The notes: generated from the sequence alone by a model not told the origin. DNA of 7,418 nt from Flavobacteriales bacterium UBA7443 (GCA_002477505.1 DLQB01000096.1:1-7418), one strand, 5' to 3'. Shown: positions 1-7,356, numbered from the stretch's first letter. Translations and numbers: made by a program.

Positions 1-941
1 ATTTCAATGACTTGATCAAAATAGGCTTCTGGATTCGAGTAAACCTCTGCGTCTCCGGTGAGGTACTCGCGGATACCGTTGGCCATTTCCGCGACATCTG
101 CGCGGCCTGTGGCACGCAAGTACCGCTCCATGCTATCGTCGTACCCGAATGTCGATGTCGTCGCTCCAATTTCCGCCCCCATGTTGCAGATTGTGCCTTT
201 GCCCGTGCAGCTCAACGACTCAGCTCCTTCGCCAAAATATTCCACGATGCAACCTGTGCCACCTTTCACGGTGAGCACGCCTGCAACCTTCAAAATCACG
301 TCCTTGGCGGAAGCCCAACCCGAAAGTTTTCCAGTGAGTTTGATTCCAATCAACTTGGGAAACTTCAATTCCCACGGCATGCCCGCCATGACATCAACCG
401 CATCTGCTCCGCCAACACCTACAGCAACCATGCCCAGTCCACCCGCATTGACGGTGTGTGAATCGGTTCCGATCATCATTCCTCCTGGGAAAGCATAATT
501 TTCCAAAACCACCTGGTGGATGATCCCTCCGCCTGGCTTCCAAAAACCAATGCCGAATTTATTCGATACCGACTCCAAGAAATTGTAGACTTCGTTGTTC
601 TTATTGATGGCTTCTTGAAGATCTGAATCCGCTTGCACCTTGGCTTGGATCAAGTGATCGCAATGCACGGTAGAAGGAACGGCCGCTTTGGCCTTGCCCG
701 CCTGCATGAATTGAAGCAATGCCATCTGTGCCGTTGCATCCTGCATCGCAACACGGTCCGGAGCAAAATCAACGTAATCCACACCGCGCTTATATTCCTG
801 TTGGGCATCTCCCTCCCAGAGGTGCGTATACAAAATCTTTTCAGCCAATGTCAGGTTCTTGCCTGTCATGCGGCGTGCCGCTTCTACATTCTTGGGGAAT
901 CGCTCATAGACCGAGCGGATCATTGCCAAATCAAAAGTCAT
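1..941 (-). CDS. acn: Aconitate hydratase (aconitase), N-terminal 313 residues, cut by the window edge
   Basis: This enzyme isomerises citrate to isocitrate through cis-aconitate in the TCA cycle, in the cytoplasm. Reading the minus strand from ATG at 941-939 gives 313 uninterrupted codons before the window ends at base 1. The protein closely resembles mitochondrial-type aconitase. Visible active-site motifs are MQD (Q67), HCDH (D95, H96), IIHQ (H142) and GTDSH (D160, S161, H162). Against remembered pig mitochondrial numbering (Q72, D100, H101, H147, D165, S166, H167) the offset is a constant five residues, which supports both the family call and the start. The cysteine ligands of the [4Fe-4S] cluster, from the GSCTNS region onward, lie outside the window. 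Upstream is a purine-rich GAGAAG directly before the ATG, not a canonical Shine-Dalgarno. The gene is divergent from the permease at 989. The truncation is an effect of the window, not a broken gene. Confidence 0.97.
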   Translation of the reverse strand, partial: MTFDLAMIRSVYERFPKNVEAARRMTGKNLTLAEKILYTHLWEGDAQQEYKRGVDYVDFAPDRVAMQDATAQMALLQFMQAGKAKAAVPSTVHCDHLIQAKVQADSDLQEAINKNNEVYNFLESVSNKFGIGFWKPGGGIIHQVVLENYAFPGGMMIGTDSHTVNAGGLGMVAVGVGGADAVDVMAGMPWELKFPKLIGIKLTGKLSGWASAKDVILKVAGVLTVKGGTGCIVEYFGEGAESLSCTGKGTICNMGAEIGATTSTFGYDDSMERYLRATGRADVAEMANGIREYLTGDAEVYSNPEAYFDQVIE

Positions 942-961
942 CTTCTCTTTTCTTTAGGCTG

Positions 962-969
962 CAAATGTA
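962..969 (-). promoter_or_regulatory. Candidate Bacteroidota -7 box for acn
   Basis: Read on the minus strand this is TACATTTG, a perfect match to the TAnnTTTG -7 element of Bacteroidota housekeeping promoters. It would start transcription roughly 15 bases upstream of the acn ATG. A convincing -33 TTTG is missing: a TTG lies 15 bases upstream (987-985), closer than usual. The box is also one arm of the inverted repeat at 962-982. Position and motif are seen; promoter activity is inferred. Confidence 0.45.
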
Positions 970-982
970 AGCAGTACATTCG
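962..982. repeat. Imperfect inverted repeat in the acn/permease divergent region
   Basis: CAAATGTA (962-969) and TACATTCG (975-982) are inverted copies with seven of eight positions pairing, including an uninterrupted six-base AATGTA/TACATT core, around the five-base spacer AGCAG. The two arms coincide with the two divergent -7 box candidates, so the symmetry may simply reflect back-to-back promoters. It could also be an operator for a dimeric regulator. Nothing in the window identifies such a regulator. Confidence 0.5.
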
Positions 983-988
983 CACAAC

Positions 989-2227
989 ATGAAAAGGGAG
1001 CTGCTCATTGAAATGATGCGGATCGCTGTGCGGTCGATACGAAGTAATTTGCTGCGCACTTCGCTCACCATCGCGATCATTGGTCTCGGCATCATGGCGT
1101 TGATCAGCATGACGACCGCAACGTCTTCGTTGGAGGCCAACGTCACACAACAATTCTCGTCCTTGGGTACCGATGTTTTCACCTTTCGCCAGCGTACCGA
1201 GACCGGCGTCAACCGCGGACAAAGAGTCAAAGCGGGCGAGCCCATCACCTACGAAGAAGCACAACGTTTTGCAGAGGAAGTTTCGGATGAGATCACCGCG
1301 AGTTATTCGGTTTTCGGAACGAGCCAGGCCACGTTGAAACGAGGGCAAGAACAGACCAATCCCAACATCCAAATCCTTGGAATCGAAGAGCATTACTTGG
1401 AAGTTAGTGGTTACGATTTGGACAAAGGAAGGAACCTAACCCCCAAGGAAGCTCGGTCATCTCAGCGTCTAGCACTGATCGGATCGGATTTGGCCAATGC
1501 ATTGTTCGACCCTTGGGAGGAACCCGTTGGCGCAGATTTCTCGATCGGGTCGCAGCGTTACCAAGTCATTGGTGTATTGAAGTCGCGCGGCCAATCATTC
1601 GGCATGTCACAGGACAATCAATGTTATGTTCCGATCCCGTGCATTCGACAACAATTCTCAGACGAGAACAGAAGTTACCGAATCGCTTGCAAGGTGGAGA
1701 ACCCCGGGCAAATTACAAGCCTTGCTGAAGAAGCCATGGGGGTAATGAGGGTCGTCCGACAGGATCGGCCGGGCGAAGATTTATCCTTTCGTGTGGCGAT
1801 GAGCAATAGCCTCGTGGACACCCTTCAGGAAGCGACAAGCGGGATTACGATGGCCGCGACCATCATCGGGATCATCACACTTTTCGGGGCGGGCATTGGC
1901 CTCATGAACATCATGCTCGTCAGTGTTTCGGAACGCACTCGGGAGATTGGCACACGCAAGGCGTTGGGTGCAACACCTAATGCCATTCGCACCCAATTTC
2001 TCATCGAGGTTATCATCATTGGTCAGCTGGGCGGAGCGGTTGGCATTGCACTCGGCTTGGCAGCCGGAAATGCCATTGCCTTTTTCATGGAAACCCCTTT
2101 TGTACTGCCCTGGGGCTGGATGATCTCTGGCGTTATCTTGAGCCTGCTCACCAGCATTGCAAGTGGCTATTACCCTGCTCGTCAGGCCGCCAAACTGGAT
2201 CCCATCGTGGCGCTTGGCCGGGAGTGA
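989..2227 (+). CDS. ABC transporter permease, MacB/FtsX type
   Basis: A 412-residue inner-membrane permease, about the usual length for the MacB-like family with an N-terminal periplasmic core and a C-terminal FtsX domain. A basic N-terminus with RSNLLRTSLT leads into transmembrane helix 1 (about residues 22-44). A large extracytoplasmic domain follows (about 45-280), then three helices near 285-312, 337-366 and 375-395. Between helices 2 and 3 is the family hallmark SERTREIGTRKALGA (about 314-328), the cytoplasmic loop that contacts the ATPase. The C-terminus ARQAAKLDPIVALGRE is also typical. Such permeases export lipoproteins, peptides or drugs, or transmit force across the envelope; the substrate cannot be told here. 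No ATPase or membrane fusion protein gene is adjacent, so partners must be encoded elsewhere. An AGGGAG at 995-1000 lies 12 bases before an in-frame ATG at 1013, an alternative start that loses eight residues. Confidence 0.93.
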   Translation: MKRELLIEMMRIAVRSIRSNLLRTSLTIAIIGLGIMALISMTTATSSLEANVTQQFSSLGTDVFTFRQRTETGVNRGQRVKAGEPITYEEAQRFAEEVSDEITASYSVFGTSQATLKRGQEQTNPNIQILGIEEHYLEVSGYDLDKGRNLTPKEARSSQRLALIGSDLANALFDPWEEPVGADFSIGSQRYQVIGVLKSRGQSFGMSQDNQCYVPIPCIRQQFSDENRSYRIACKVENPGQITSLAEEAMGVMRVVRQDRPGEDLSFRVAMSNSLVDTLQEATSGITMAATIIGIITLFGAGIGLMNIMLVSVSERTREIGTRKALGATPNAIRTQFLIEVIIIGQLGGAVGIALGLAAGNAIAFFMETPFVLPWGWMISGVILSLLTSIASGYYPARQAAKLDPIVALGRE

Positions 2228-2228
2228 A

Positions 2229-2795
2229 TCAGGACGTTTCGCGTTCCAGGATTTGTGCCATTCGCTTGCGCTCCTTTACAATGACCAAGCGCGCCTCTGC
2301 CGTTGTTCCTTCAATGGAAGCCAGAAGCGTTTGCCAATCCGTCTCGTCGCGAGCCGGTATTGGCTCTAACGCCACATCTTCCGTGGCTGAGTCAAGGGAC
2401 AGCGCCAGAAATTCTTCCATGTAGCGCACTTGAAGATTGCAGAGCGCATTTCCGAATCGAACCAACATATCTGGATCAAGTGTCGCCGCCATGGCCGTCC
2501 GCAACCGTCGGATGTTTTCGACGTGGTTCCGAACCAGCAAAACAAAGTTGGGGCCCGAGGGCAGGAGCGGCGGCAATTCAACGGGTGCGCCCAACGGCTC
2601 CACGTTCAACACCCGAGAGACATCGCTCAGTTGGACGAGGCGATTGACGCGGGATCGGAACAAAGCCGGCACCACCGGCTGCCGCATGAAATGGTCCCGA
2701 ACCGCAAAGGCTTCTGCATCCAATCGTTCCATAACATTTTCGATTTCGATTGGCTCTGAAAGCCCGAGCAAAGCGTGCGCTGTTCCTTTATCCAT
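2229..2795 (-). CDS. Conserved-looking hypothetical protein, 188 residues
   Basis: I do not recognise this protein. It begins at ATG 2795-2793 after an A-rich GAAAAAGA, with no clear Shine-Dalgarno, and ends in TGA at 2231-2229. There is no signal peptide or transmembrane helix, so it is probably cytosolic. Residues 1-65 look amphipathic and helical, opening with ALLGLSEP. Residues 67-81 are a proline-rich loop (PLGAPVELPPLLPSG), and 83-135 are again helical with many Leu, Arg and Glu. The basic C-terminus (about 165-188) ends ERKRMAQILERETS. It fits tightly between its neighbours: its stop is one base from the stop of the convergent permease gene. Reading frames on the opposite strand here give Ser/Thr/Arg-rich translations that look non-coding, which supports the minus strand. 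The N-terminus faintly recalls a J-domain first helix, but there is no HPD motif. Confidence 0.75.
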   Translation of the reverse strand: MDKGTAHALLGLSEPIEIENVMERLDAEAFAVRDHFMRQPVVPALFRSRVNRLVQLSDVSRVLNVEPLGAPVELPPLLPSGPNFVLLVRNHVENIRRLRTAMAATLDPDMLVRFGNALCNLQVRYMEEFLALSLDSATEDVALEPIPARDETDWQTLLASIEGTTAEARLVIVKERKRMAQILERETS

Positions 2796-2852
2796 TCTTT
2801 TTCAATCCGTGACAGAAAGTGAAGATAAGCCAACAATTCAATTCACCCTCGT

Positions 2853-2879
2853 TTTGAAGCCCTTCGGTTGTTAAATTTG
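2853..2879 (+). promoter_or_regulatory. Candidate Bacteroidota promoter for the thioredoxin lipoprotein gene
   Basis: TAAATTTG at 2872-2879 is a perfect TAnnTTTG -7 element, and TTTG at 2853-2856 is a candidate -33 element. Their spacing of 15 bases is somewhat shorter than typical. Transcription would start roughly 10-15 bases before the ATG at 2898. The -7 box lies within GTTAAATTTGTAAC (2870-2883), whose ends GTTA and TAAC are inverted copies. This gap also separates the gene from the divergent 188-residue gene; I saw no clear -7 box for the latter. Confidence 0.5.
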
Positions 2880-2897
2880 TAACAAACAGAAGTCCTT

Positions 2898-4361
2898 ATG
2901 AAAATGATGACCCCTAGTACTCTTTTAATTGCGGCTTGGAGCCTAGCAGCTTGCAGCACCGAAACGCCTACCGACTCCAACGCTGACTCGGCTGCTGCGA
3001 ATTCAACCGAAACAGCGCTTGCAGATGCGGCTCCGCAGACCGCTGAAATCTCCGCCCTTTTCAAAGACGGAACCAATGATCAAAACAGAGGCGACAAAGT
3101 AGGACCGGTTCGCGTGCACGGAACCATGACTTCTAGCACATCAGGGGAAGTGATTCTTTATGAAAGCGAAGGAAGAAACAGCTCGGAAGTGGCTCGCACC
3201 ACACTGGTCAACCGCACTTTTGACTTCGGCGAGTTGGAGTTGGGCCGCGGTTTTTTCAAAATCAGCTACAACGGCGAAACCAACGCTACGGATATCATCA
3301 TCAACCCCGATGAGCCCGACCTCTATCTCCAATTCAAATCGAGCCGGTTGAGCGCCACCAAAAGCGCTGAAGGTTCGGCTGAGAATACAGCATGGTTTGC
3401 TTTCCAGACCAAACAGGTCCAACACGATCAAGCCGTTCGCAAACTCCGCCAGGGGATCAAGGATGCAGGCGCATTTCGCAGCCGCATTGAAGCCCAAATC
3501 AAGGACAAAGAAGAAGCATTTGCCCTCGAGCAACATGCCATGATGGACGCCAATCCCGGTACCTATTTTGCAAAATGGCTGGGGTGGAAAAACCCCAAAT
3601 ACCCCACCCTCCAAGGACGGTTTTTTGAAGACATCGACCCCTTGGACAACAGCGCTGTGCGGTCCATGGCATTGAGCGACCGTATCCAGAAAATGATGCG
3701 CTCATTCAGCGGAGGCACAGACAGCGGTTTCCTCGCCTGCATCGATTTAGTCAAGGCACATTTCGAGCCCAACCCCTTTGCGTTGGAAAGTGTTCTTTAT
3801 TCAATGCTCGATGGGTTCTACAACACTGGAAAAGAAACCATCTGCCAGTACATCCTCGACAATTACATTTTTGACGAAGACTGTGGAGCTGACTTGAGTG
3901 ATGCCATTCGGCTTCGAGCACAAGGCATCATCAACCTCCAAGTGGGCAAGACCCCGCCGAATTTTGAAATCAACAAGTGGGATGGTGGATCACTGGATCT
4001 CTATGAAACCGTCAAGAAGAATCAATACACCTTGCTCATGTTTTGGGCTTCTTGGTGCCACAAGTGTGAGCAAGAAATGCCCAACATTGGTCCGATGTAC
4101 GCGAAGCATGGATACAAAGGGTTTGAGGTGGTCGGAATTAGCCTGGACCAAGTACAAGCTACATGGGAAAAAGCCATCAAGGACAACGGTATGACCTGGC
4201 CCAACGTCAGCCAATTGCAGGCGTGGAATAGTCCTGTTGTAGCCGATTACAAGGTCACGGCGACCCCAACCTATTTCCTTTTGGACCAAGAAGGCAAGAT
4301 TGTATTAAAACCCAAGCGCTACTTTGATGTCGATAAATTCTTGAACGAGAATTTGAAATAA
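2898..4361 (+). CDS. Thioredoxin-family (TlpA/ResA-like) thiol-disulfide lipoprotein with a DUF4369-like region
   Basis: A 487-residue envelope lipoprotein that probably reduces or exchanges disulfides outside the cytoplasm. The N-terminal signal ends in a lipobox LAAC with Cys19 as the lipidated residue. A Ser/Thr/Ala/Asp/Glu-rich tether follows (about 20-48). Residues about 70-150 form a beta-rich region like the DUF4369 domain common before Bacteroidota thioredoxin domains. About 155-345 is a charged, mainly helical middle region with Cys281, Cys316 and Cys329. The C-terminal thioredoxin fold (about 350-487) begins GKTPPNFEI and has the active site WCHKC (Cys387, Cys390) and the expected cis-proline at TPTYF (Pro457). 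The CHKC dipeptide lacks the proline of CGPC or CEPC enzymes. The ATG at 2898 is the only start that places the signal peptide correctly, with weak AGAAG upstream. Its partner proteins are unknown. It ends 15 bases from the convergent ppx stop. Confidence 0.92.
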   Translation: MKMMTPSTLLIAAWSLAACSTETPTDSNADSAAANSTETALADAAPQTAEISALFKDGTNDQNRGDKVGPVRVHGTMTSSTSGEVILYESEGRNSSEVARTTLVNRTFDFGELELGRGFFKISYNGETNATDIIINPDEPDLYLQFKSSRLSATKSAEGSAENTAWFAFQTKQVQHDQAVRKLRQGIKDAGAFRSRIEAQIKDKEEAFALEQHAMMDANPGTYFAKWLGWKNPKYPTLQGRFFEDIDPLDNSAVRSMALSDRIQKMMRSFSGGTDSGFLACIDLVKAHFEPNPFALESVLYSMLDGFYNTGKETICQYILDNYIFDEDCGADLSDAIRLRAQGIINLQVGKTPPNFEINKWDGGSLDLYETVKKNQYTLLMFWASWCHKCEQEMPNIGPMYAKHGYKGFEVVGISLDQVQATWEKAIKDNGMTWPNVSQLQAWNSPVVADYKVTATPTYFLLDQEGKIVLKPKRYFDVDKFLNENLK

Positions 4362-4376
4362 CCCGCTGCGGCAGGT

Positions 4377-5249
4377 TCAGCGATCGCGCCACATGCTCAG
4401 AATCACGCCATCAGCGAGACCAACCTTGGGCACCCAAATGAAATCGGTCTGTGCCAGCTGAAGGATCCTCAGGTAAATCTCACCTGCCGGAACAATGACA
4501 TCGGCCCTGTTTCGCTTCAAGCCGAACAATTCCGAGCGCTCAGCCAAGGGAATGGCCGATAGCTCCTTCATGATGGATTCGATGGCTGAAACTGGCAAGT
4601 TGGTATCTTTTTCAAGCCGAGCGATTCTGTGGTAGCGATTGATATTCCCCCCCGTTCCGATGGCCAGCCAAGGCTTGTCTCCTCGGTACTCATCCATGAA
4701 TGCTTTGATTCGCTCCCATTCGCCTTCGGGTGTTGTGCCTTTCAGCATACGCACGGTGCCGAGCTTGAAACTTTTCAAGGCGATGCGTTCGTTCGCGCGG
4801 ACAACAGAAAGTTCCGTGCTGCCTCCTCCTACGTCGATGCAAAGCAAATCACGGTTGAATTTGCGGCTCGCGTTGTTGAAGTTTTGAAAAATCAAGCCCG
4901 CCTCTTCTTCTCCACTCAGGCATTCAATCTTGATGTCCGATTTGCGAAAAACAGAAGCAATGATGTCGTCACGGTTCTTGGCACTCCGCAGCGCACTCGT
5001 CGCGACGGCTCGGAACGCCTCAACTTCTTGCACATCAATGAGGTGACGGAATGCCATCATGACCTTCACCAAGCTTTTGGACTTGGCCTTGGATAGTTTG
5101 CCCCGTTCAAAGACTTCTCCGCCCAACCGCAATGGAACACGGTAGTAGGCAATGCGTTCTTGCTGATGATCCGCAGCATTGGTGTCATCAATGTCTTTGA
5201 TGAGCAGACGAACTGCATTGGAACCTATGTCGATGGCAGCATAGCGCAT
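4377..5249 (-). CDS. ppx: Ppx/GppA-family exopolyphosphatase (or pppGpp phosphatase)
   Basis: A 290-residue cytoplasmic phosphatase of the actin-like ASKHA fold. The family removes terminal phosphate from polyphosphate or the 5'-gamma phosphate from pppGpp. Motifs in order are DIGSNAVRLLI (7-17), the first phosphate-binding loop; ATSALRSAKN (83-92); SGEEEAGL (112-119), which holds the expected catalytic glutamate; DVGGGSTE (139-146), the second phosphate loop; GTGGN (198-202); PAGEI (253-257) near the adenosine-motif position; and GLADG (277-281). It has only the two-lobed core, without the C-terminal HD-like extension of the roughly 500-residue E. coli Ppx. It lies 31 bases downstream of ppk on the same strand, which favours polyphosphate as substrate. 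AGGA (5256-5253) sits three bases before the ATG, one of the clearer Shine-Dalgarno-like sites here, so it can be translated from a ppk-ppx message. Sequence alone cannot separate Ppx from GppA. Confidence 0.94.
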   Translation of the reverse strand: MRYAAIDIGSNAVRLLIKDIDDTNAADHQQERIAYYRVPLRLGGEVFERGKLSKAKSKSLVKVMMAFRHLIDVQEVEAFRAVATSALRSAKNRDDIIASVFRKSDIKIECLSGEEEAGLIFQNFNNASRKFNRDLLCIDVGGGSTELSVVRANERIALKSFKLGTVRMLKGTTPEGEWERIKAFMDEYRGDKPWLAIGTGGNINRYHRIARLEKDTNLPVSAIESIMKELSAIPLAERSELFGLKRNRADVIVPAGEIYLRILQLAQTDFIWVPKVGLADGVILSMWRDR

Positions 5250-5280
5250 GGGTCCTAAAATTAATACTTAATTGGTTTCA

Positions 5281-7356
5281 TTAGTCAGGCTGGGCGTAGA
5301 CCTGATGCGTCAATTCGGACGCATCCACCGTCTTACCGCCCTTCTTTGGCGCAATGAATGCATTGGAAAAATGGACGTCCACTTTGCGGGCATGCACATT
5401 GTCCTTGAGCTGGTGATCCAGGTACTGTGCGAGAACCGATTGCAATTGGATGTCTTCAATCGGAACACTCACCTCCACACGGTGATCAAGGTTCCGCTTC
5501 ATCCAATCTGCTGAACTCAAAAAATACGTTGGCGACCCATTGTTCTCAAAATACAGAACCCGAGCATGCTCGAGGTAACGCCCCAACAAGCTGCGCACCT
5601 TGATGTTTTCGCTCATTCCTTTGACTCCCGGAATCAACGAACAGATGCCACGGACAATCAAATCAATTCTGACGCCTGACTGACTCGCGGCATACAACGC
5701 CTCAATCATTTCTGCATCGACCAGGTTGTTCAGCTTCAAAATCACGCGGGCGGTTCGTCCCTGCTGTGCATGTTCAGTTTCTCGGTCCAGCAATTCCAAG
5801 AACGTCGAGCGTGTTTGATACGGGCTGACCACGAGTTTCTCAAAATCTGGTCGCTCGTAATTGTTGGAGAAAAAGCTGAAGAGCTTGGCCACCTCGTCGG
5901 TGAGATCAGCGTTGGCAGTGAAAAGTCCAAAATCACTGAACACCCGTGCCATCTCCTCGTGAAAATTTCCCGTACCGATATAGGCGATGCGCTGCCGTTT
6001 CCCCTCCACTTGTCGATCGATGAGAAACATCTTGGAATGAACTTTCAATCCCGTTACCCCAAACTCCACCTGTATACCCGCCTCCTGGAGCACATTGGAG
6101 ATTTTGATGTTGTGCCTTTCGTCAAAACGCGCCGCCAATTCAATCACCACCTGCACCTTTTTTCCATTATAGGCTGCGTTGACAAGTGCATTGATGATCT
6201 TAGAATTGTGCGCCACTCGGTACAGGTTGATGCAAATCCGCTCCACCGTAGGGTCAATCGCTGCCTCTCGCAAGGCATCTACGACTTGTCCAAAATTGTG
6301 GTAAGGATAATGCAGCAAAACATCGCGTTTCACCACTTGATTCAACATGCTGCTTTTGCCCTGAAAGCACTTGTGCTTATGAGATTTTCGCTTCGGAAAG
6401 ACCAAGTCACTCCTGCCGAAATCGGGGAATTTCATCAAATCTTTTCGGTTGTGATACCGGGTACCCGAAATGATGTTTTCACTTTCTCCTAAGTCCAATT
6501 TATTCATGACCAAGTCGAGCATGGCCGCCGGCATCTCTCGGTCATAAATCATCCGCACAAAATCCCCATTCTTCCGTTGGCTGACGCCATCCGCCATTTT
6601 GTCCATCAAGGACATGGATAGGTCATCGTCCATGTCAATCTCGGCGTCCCGTGTGACCTTAATCGCATGCGCATAAAGGCGATCGGGCTGAAAAAGCTGA
6701 AAAATTTTATGCAACTCTTTCCGAATCACATCGTCCACAAAAGCCACAGACCGATTGCCTTGTGGCGAAGGCAAAATGACAAATCGCGGACGGTGTGGTG
6801 GAATTTGGACGAGGGCATACTCTTTGGTCACTTTGGATCCGTGTTGGGTCTCAAGTCCCACCATGAAATACAGAACACCGTCCTTCAAATCTGGAAACGG
6901 ACGGCCTTCGGTGATCATGATTGGAACCAAATGCGGTCGGATTTGCTGCTTGAAGTAATTGGCCACAAAGTCCTCTTGTTCCTCCGAGAATTGCTCTTCA
7001 TTGAGAATTCTGATCCCCTCTTCTTCCAGGGCCTGTTCCACCCGTTCGTATGCCTGATTGTACTCACCCTGAAGTTCCACTACTCGATTGGTAACGGCTT
7101 GCAATGTGGATTGCACGCCAAATCCTAAAGTGGTCGTGCTCGATTCATCCACCAGCATGGCGCGTTGCAAATTCGCAACACGTACGCGGAAGAATTCATC
7201 CATGTTATTGGAAAAAATCCCCAGGAAGCGAACCCGCTCAATCAAGGGGTTATCGGTCCGAACCGCCTCCTGCAGGACGCGGTGGTTGAAGGCCAACCAA
7301 CTCAACTCTCGATTGATCAATCGATCCGAATGAATAGGATTTTTAGTCACGCTCAA
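5281..7356 (-). CDS. ppk1: Polyphosphate kinase 1 (PPK1)
   Basis: PPK1 reversibly transfers the ATP gamma phosphate to a growing polyphosphate chain through a phosphohistidine. The protein is full length (691 residues; E. coli about 688). The N-terminal domain has NRELSWLAFNHRVLQEA (15-31) and SNNMDEFFRVR (49-59), near the expected ATP-binding asparagine. The catalytic half has INLYRVA (Arg380), ELAARFDE (Arg410), LKVHSK (His440), IGTGNFHEE (460-468), KLNNLVD (541-547) and RYLEH (His597). These match remembered E. coli R375, R405, H435 and H592 at a constant offset of five. The residue aligned with E. coli H454 is Tyr459. No ATG exists upstream of NRELSW in this frame, and an in-frame TAA lies near the window end. 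The outermost start is TTG at 7356-7354; GTG at 7350-7348, giving 689 residues, is an equally good or better choice because the TTG overlaps a -7 box. It probably forms an operon with ppx. Confidence 0.96.
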   Translation of the reverse strand: MSVTKNPIHSDRLINRELSWLAFNHRVLQEAVRTDNPLIERVRFLGIFSNNMDEFFRVRVANLQRAMLVDESSTTTLGFGVQSTLQAVTNRVVELQGEYNQAYERVEQALEEEGIRILNEEQFSEEQEDFVANYFKQQIRPHLVPIMITEGRPFPDLKDGVLYFMVGLETQHGSKVTKEYALVQIPPHRPRFVILPSPQGNRSVAFVDDVIRKELHKIFQLFQPDRLYAHAIKVTRDAEIDMDDDLSMSLMDKMADGVSQRKNGDFVRMIYDREMPAAMLDLVMNKLDLGESENIISGTRYHNRKDLMKFPDFGRSDLVFPKRKSHKHKCFQGKSSMLNQVVKRDVLLHYPYHNFGQVVDALREAAIDPTVERICINLYRVAHNSKIINALVNAAYNGKKVQVVIELAARFDERHNIKISNVLQEAGIQVEFGVTGLKVHSKMFLIDRQVEGKRQRIAYIGTGNFHEEMARVFSDFGLFTANADLTDEVAKLFSFFSNNYERPDFEKLVVSPYQTRSTFLELLDRETEHAQQGRTARVILKLNNLVDAEMIEALYAASQSGVRIDLIVRGICSLIPGVKGMSENIKVRSLLGRYLEHARVLYFENNGSPTYFLSSADWMKRNLDHRVEVSVPIEDIQLQSVLAQYLDHQLKDNVHARKVDVHFSNAFIAPKKGGKTVDASELTHQVYAQPD

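Larger units (their letters stand above)
953..982 (+). promoter_or_regulatory. Candidate plus-strand promoter for the permease gene
   Basis: TACATTCG at 975-982 matches the TAnnTTTG -7 element with one mismatch. TTTA at 953-956 lies 18 bases upstream, a plausible spacing for a degenerate -33 TTTG. The box ends only six bases before the ATG at 989, so the transcript would be nearly leaderless, or translation would begin at the internal ATG at 1013. Two mismatches keep confidence low. Confidence 0.28.

Noticed and set aside
12..498. Plus-strand open frames across the aconitase region.
   Set aside because: The minus strand here encodes an uninterrupted aconitase with all expected active-site residues, so the plus-strand frames are shadows.
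2640..2795. Possible J-domain (DnaJ/HscB-like) at the N-terminus of the 188-residue protein, suggested by ALLGL near the start and helical character.
   Set aside because: There is no HPD motif; the nearest residues are RQP, and their distance from LGL differs by about six residues from a true J-domain.
2437..2874. A 145-residue open frame on the plus strand opposite the unknown gene.
   Set aside because: Its translation is Ser/Thr/Arg-rich without domain character, and it overlaps a better minus-strand frame. It reads as a shadow.
4362..4376. Possible bidirectional terminator between the lipoprotein gene and ppx, from CTGCGGCAG.
   Set aside because: The palindrome has four-base arms and a one-base centre, so it cannot fold as a hairpin, and no T-run follows on either strand.
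5250..5280. A possible separate promoter for ppx (TAATTTTA resembles TAnnTTTG) in the 31-base gap.
   Set aside because: The final G is replaced by A and no -33 element lies at a suitable distance. The AT-rich gap explains the resemblance.
5770..6492. A 240-residue open frame on the plus strand inside ppk.
   Set aside because: It lies wholly within the conserved catalytic half of PPK1 on the opposite strand and has no recognisable motifs.
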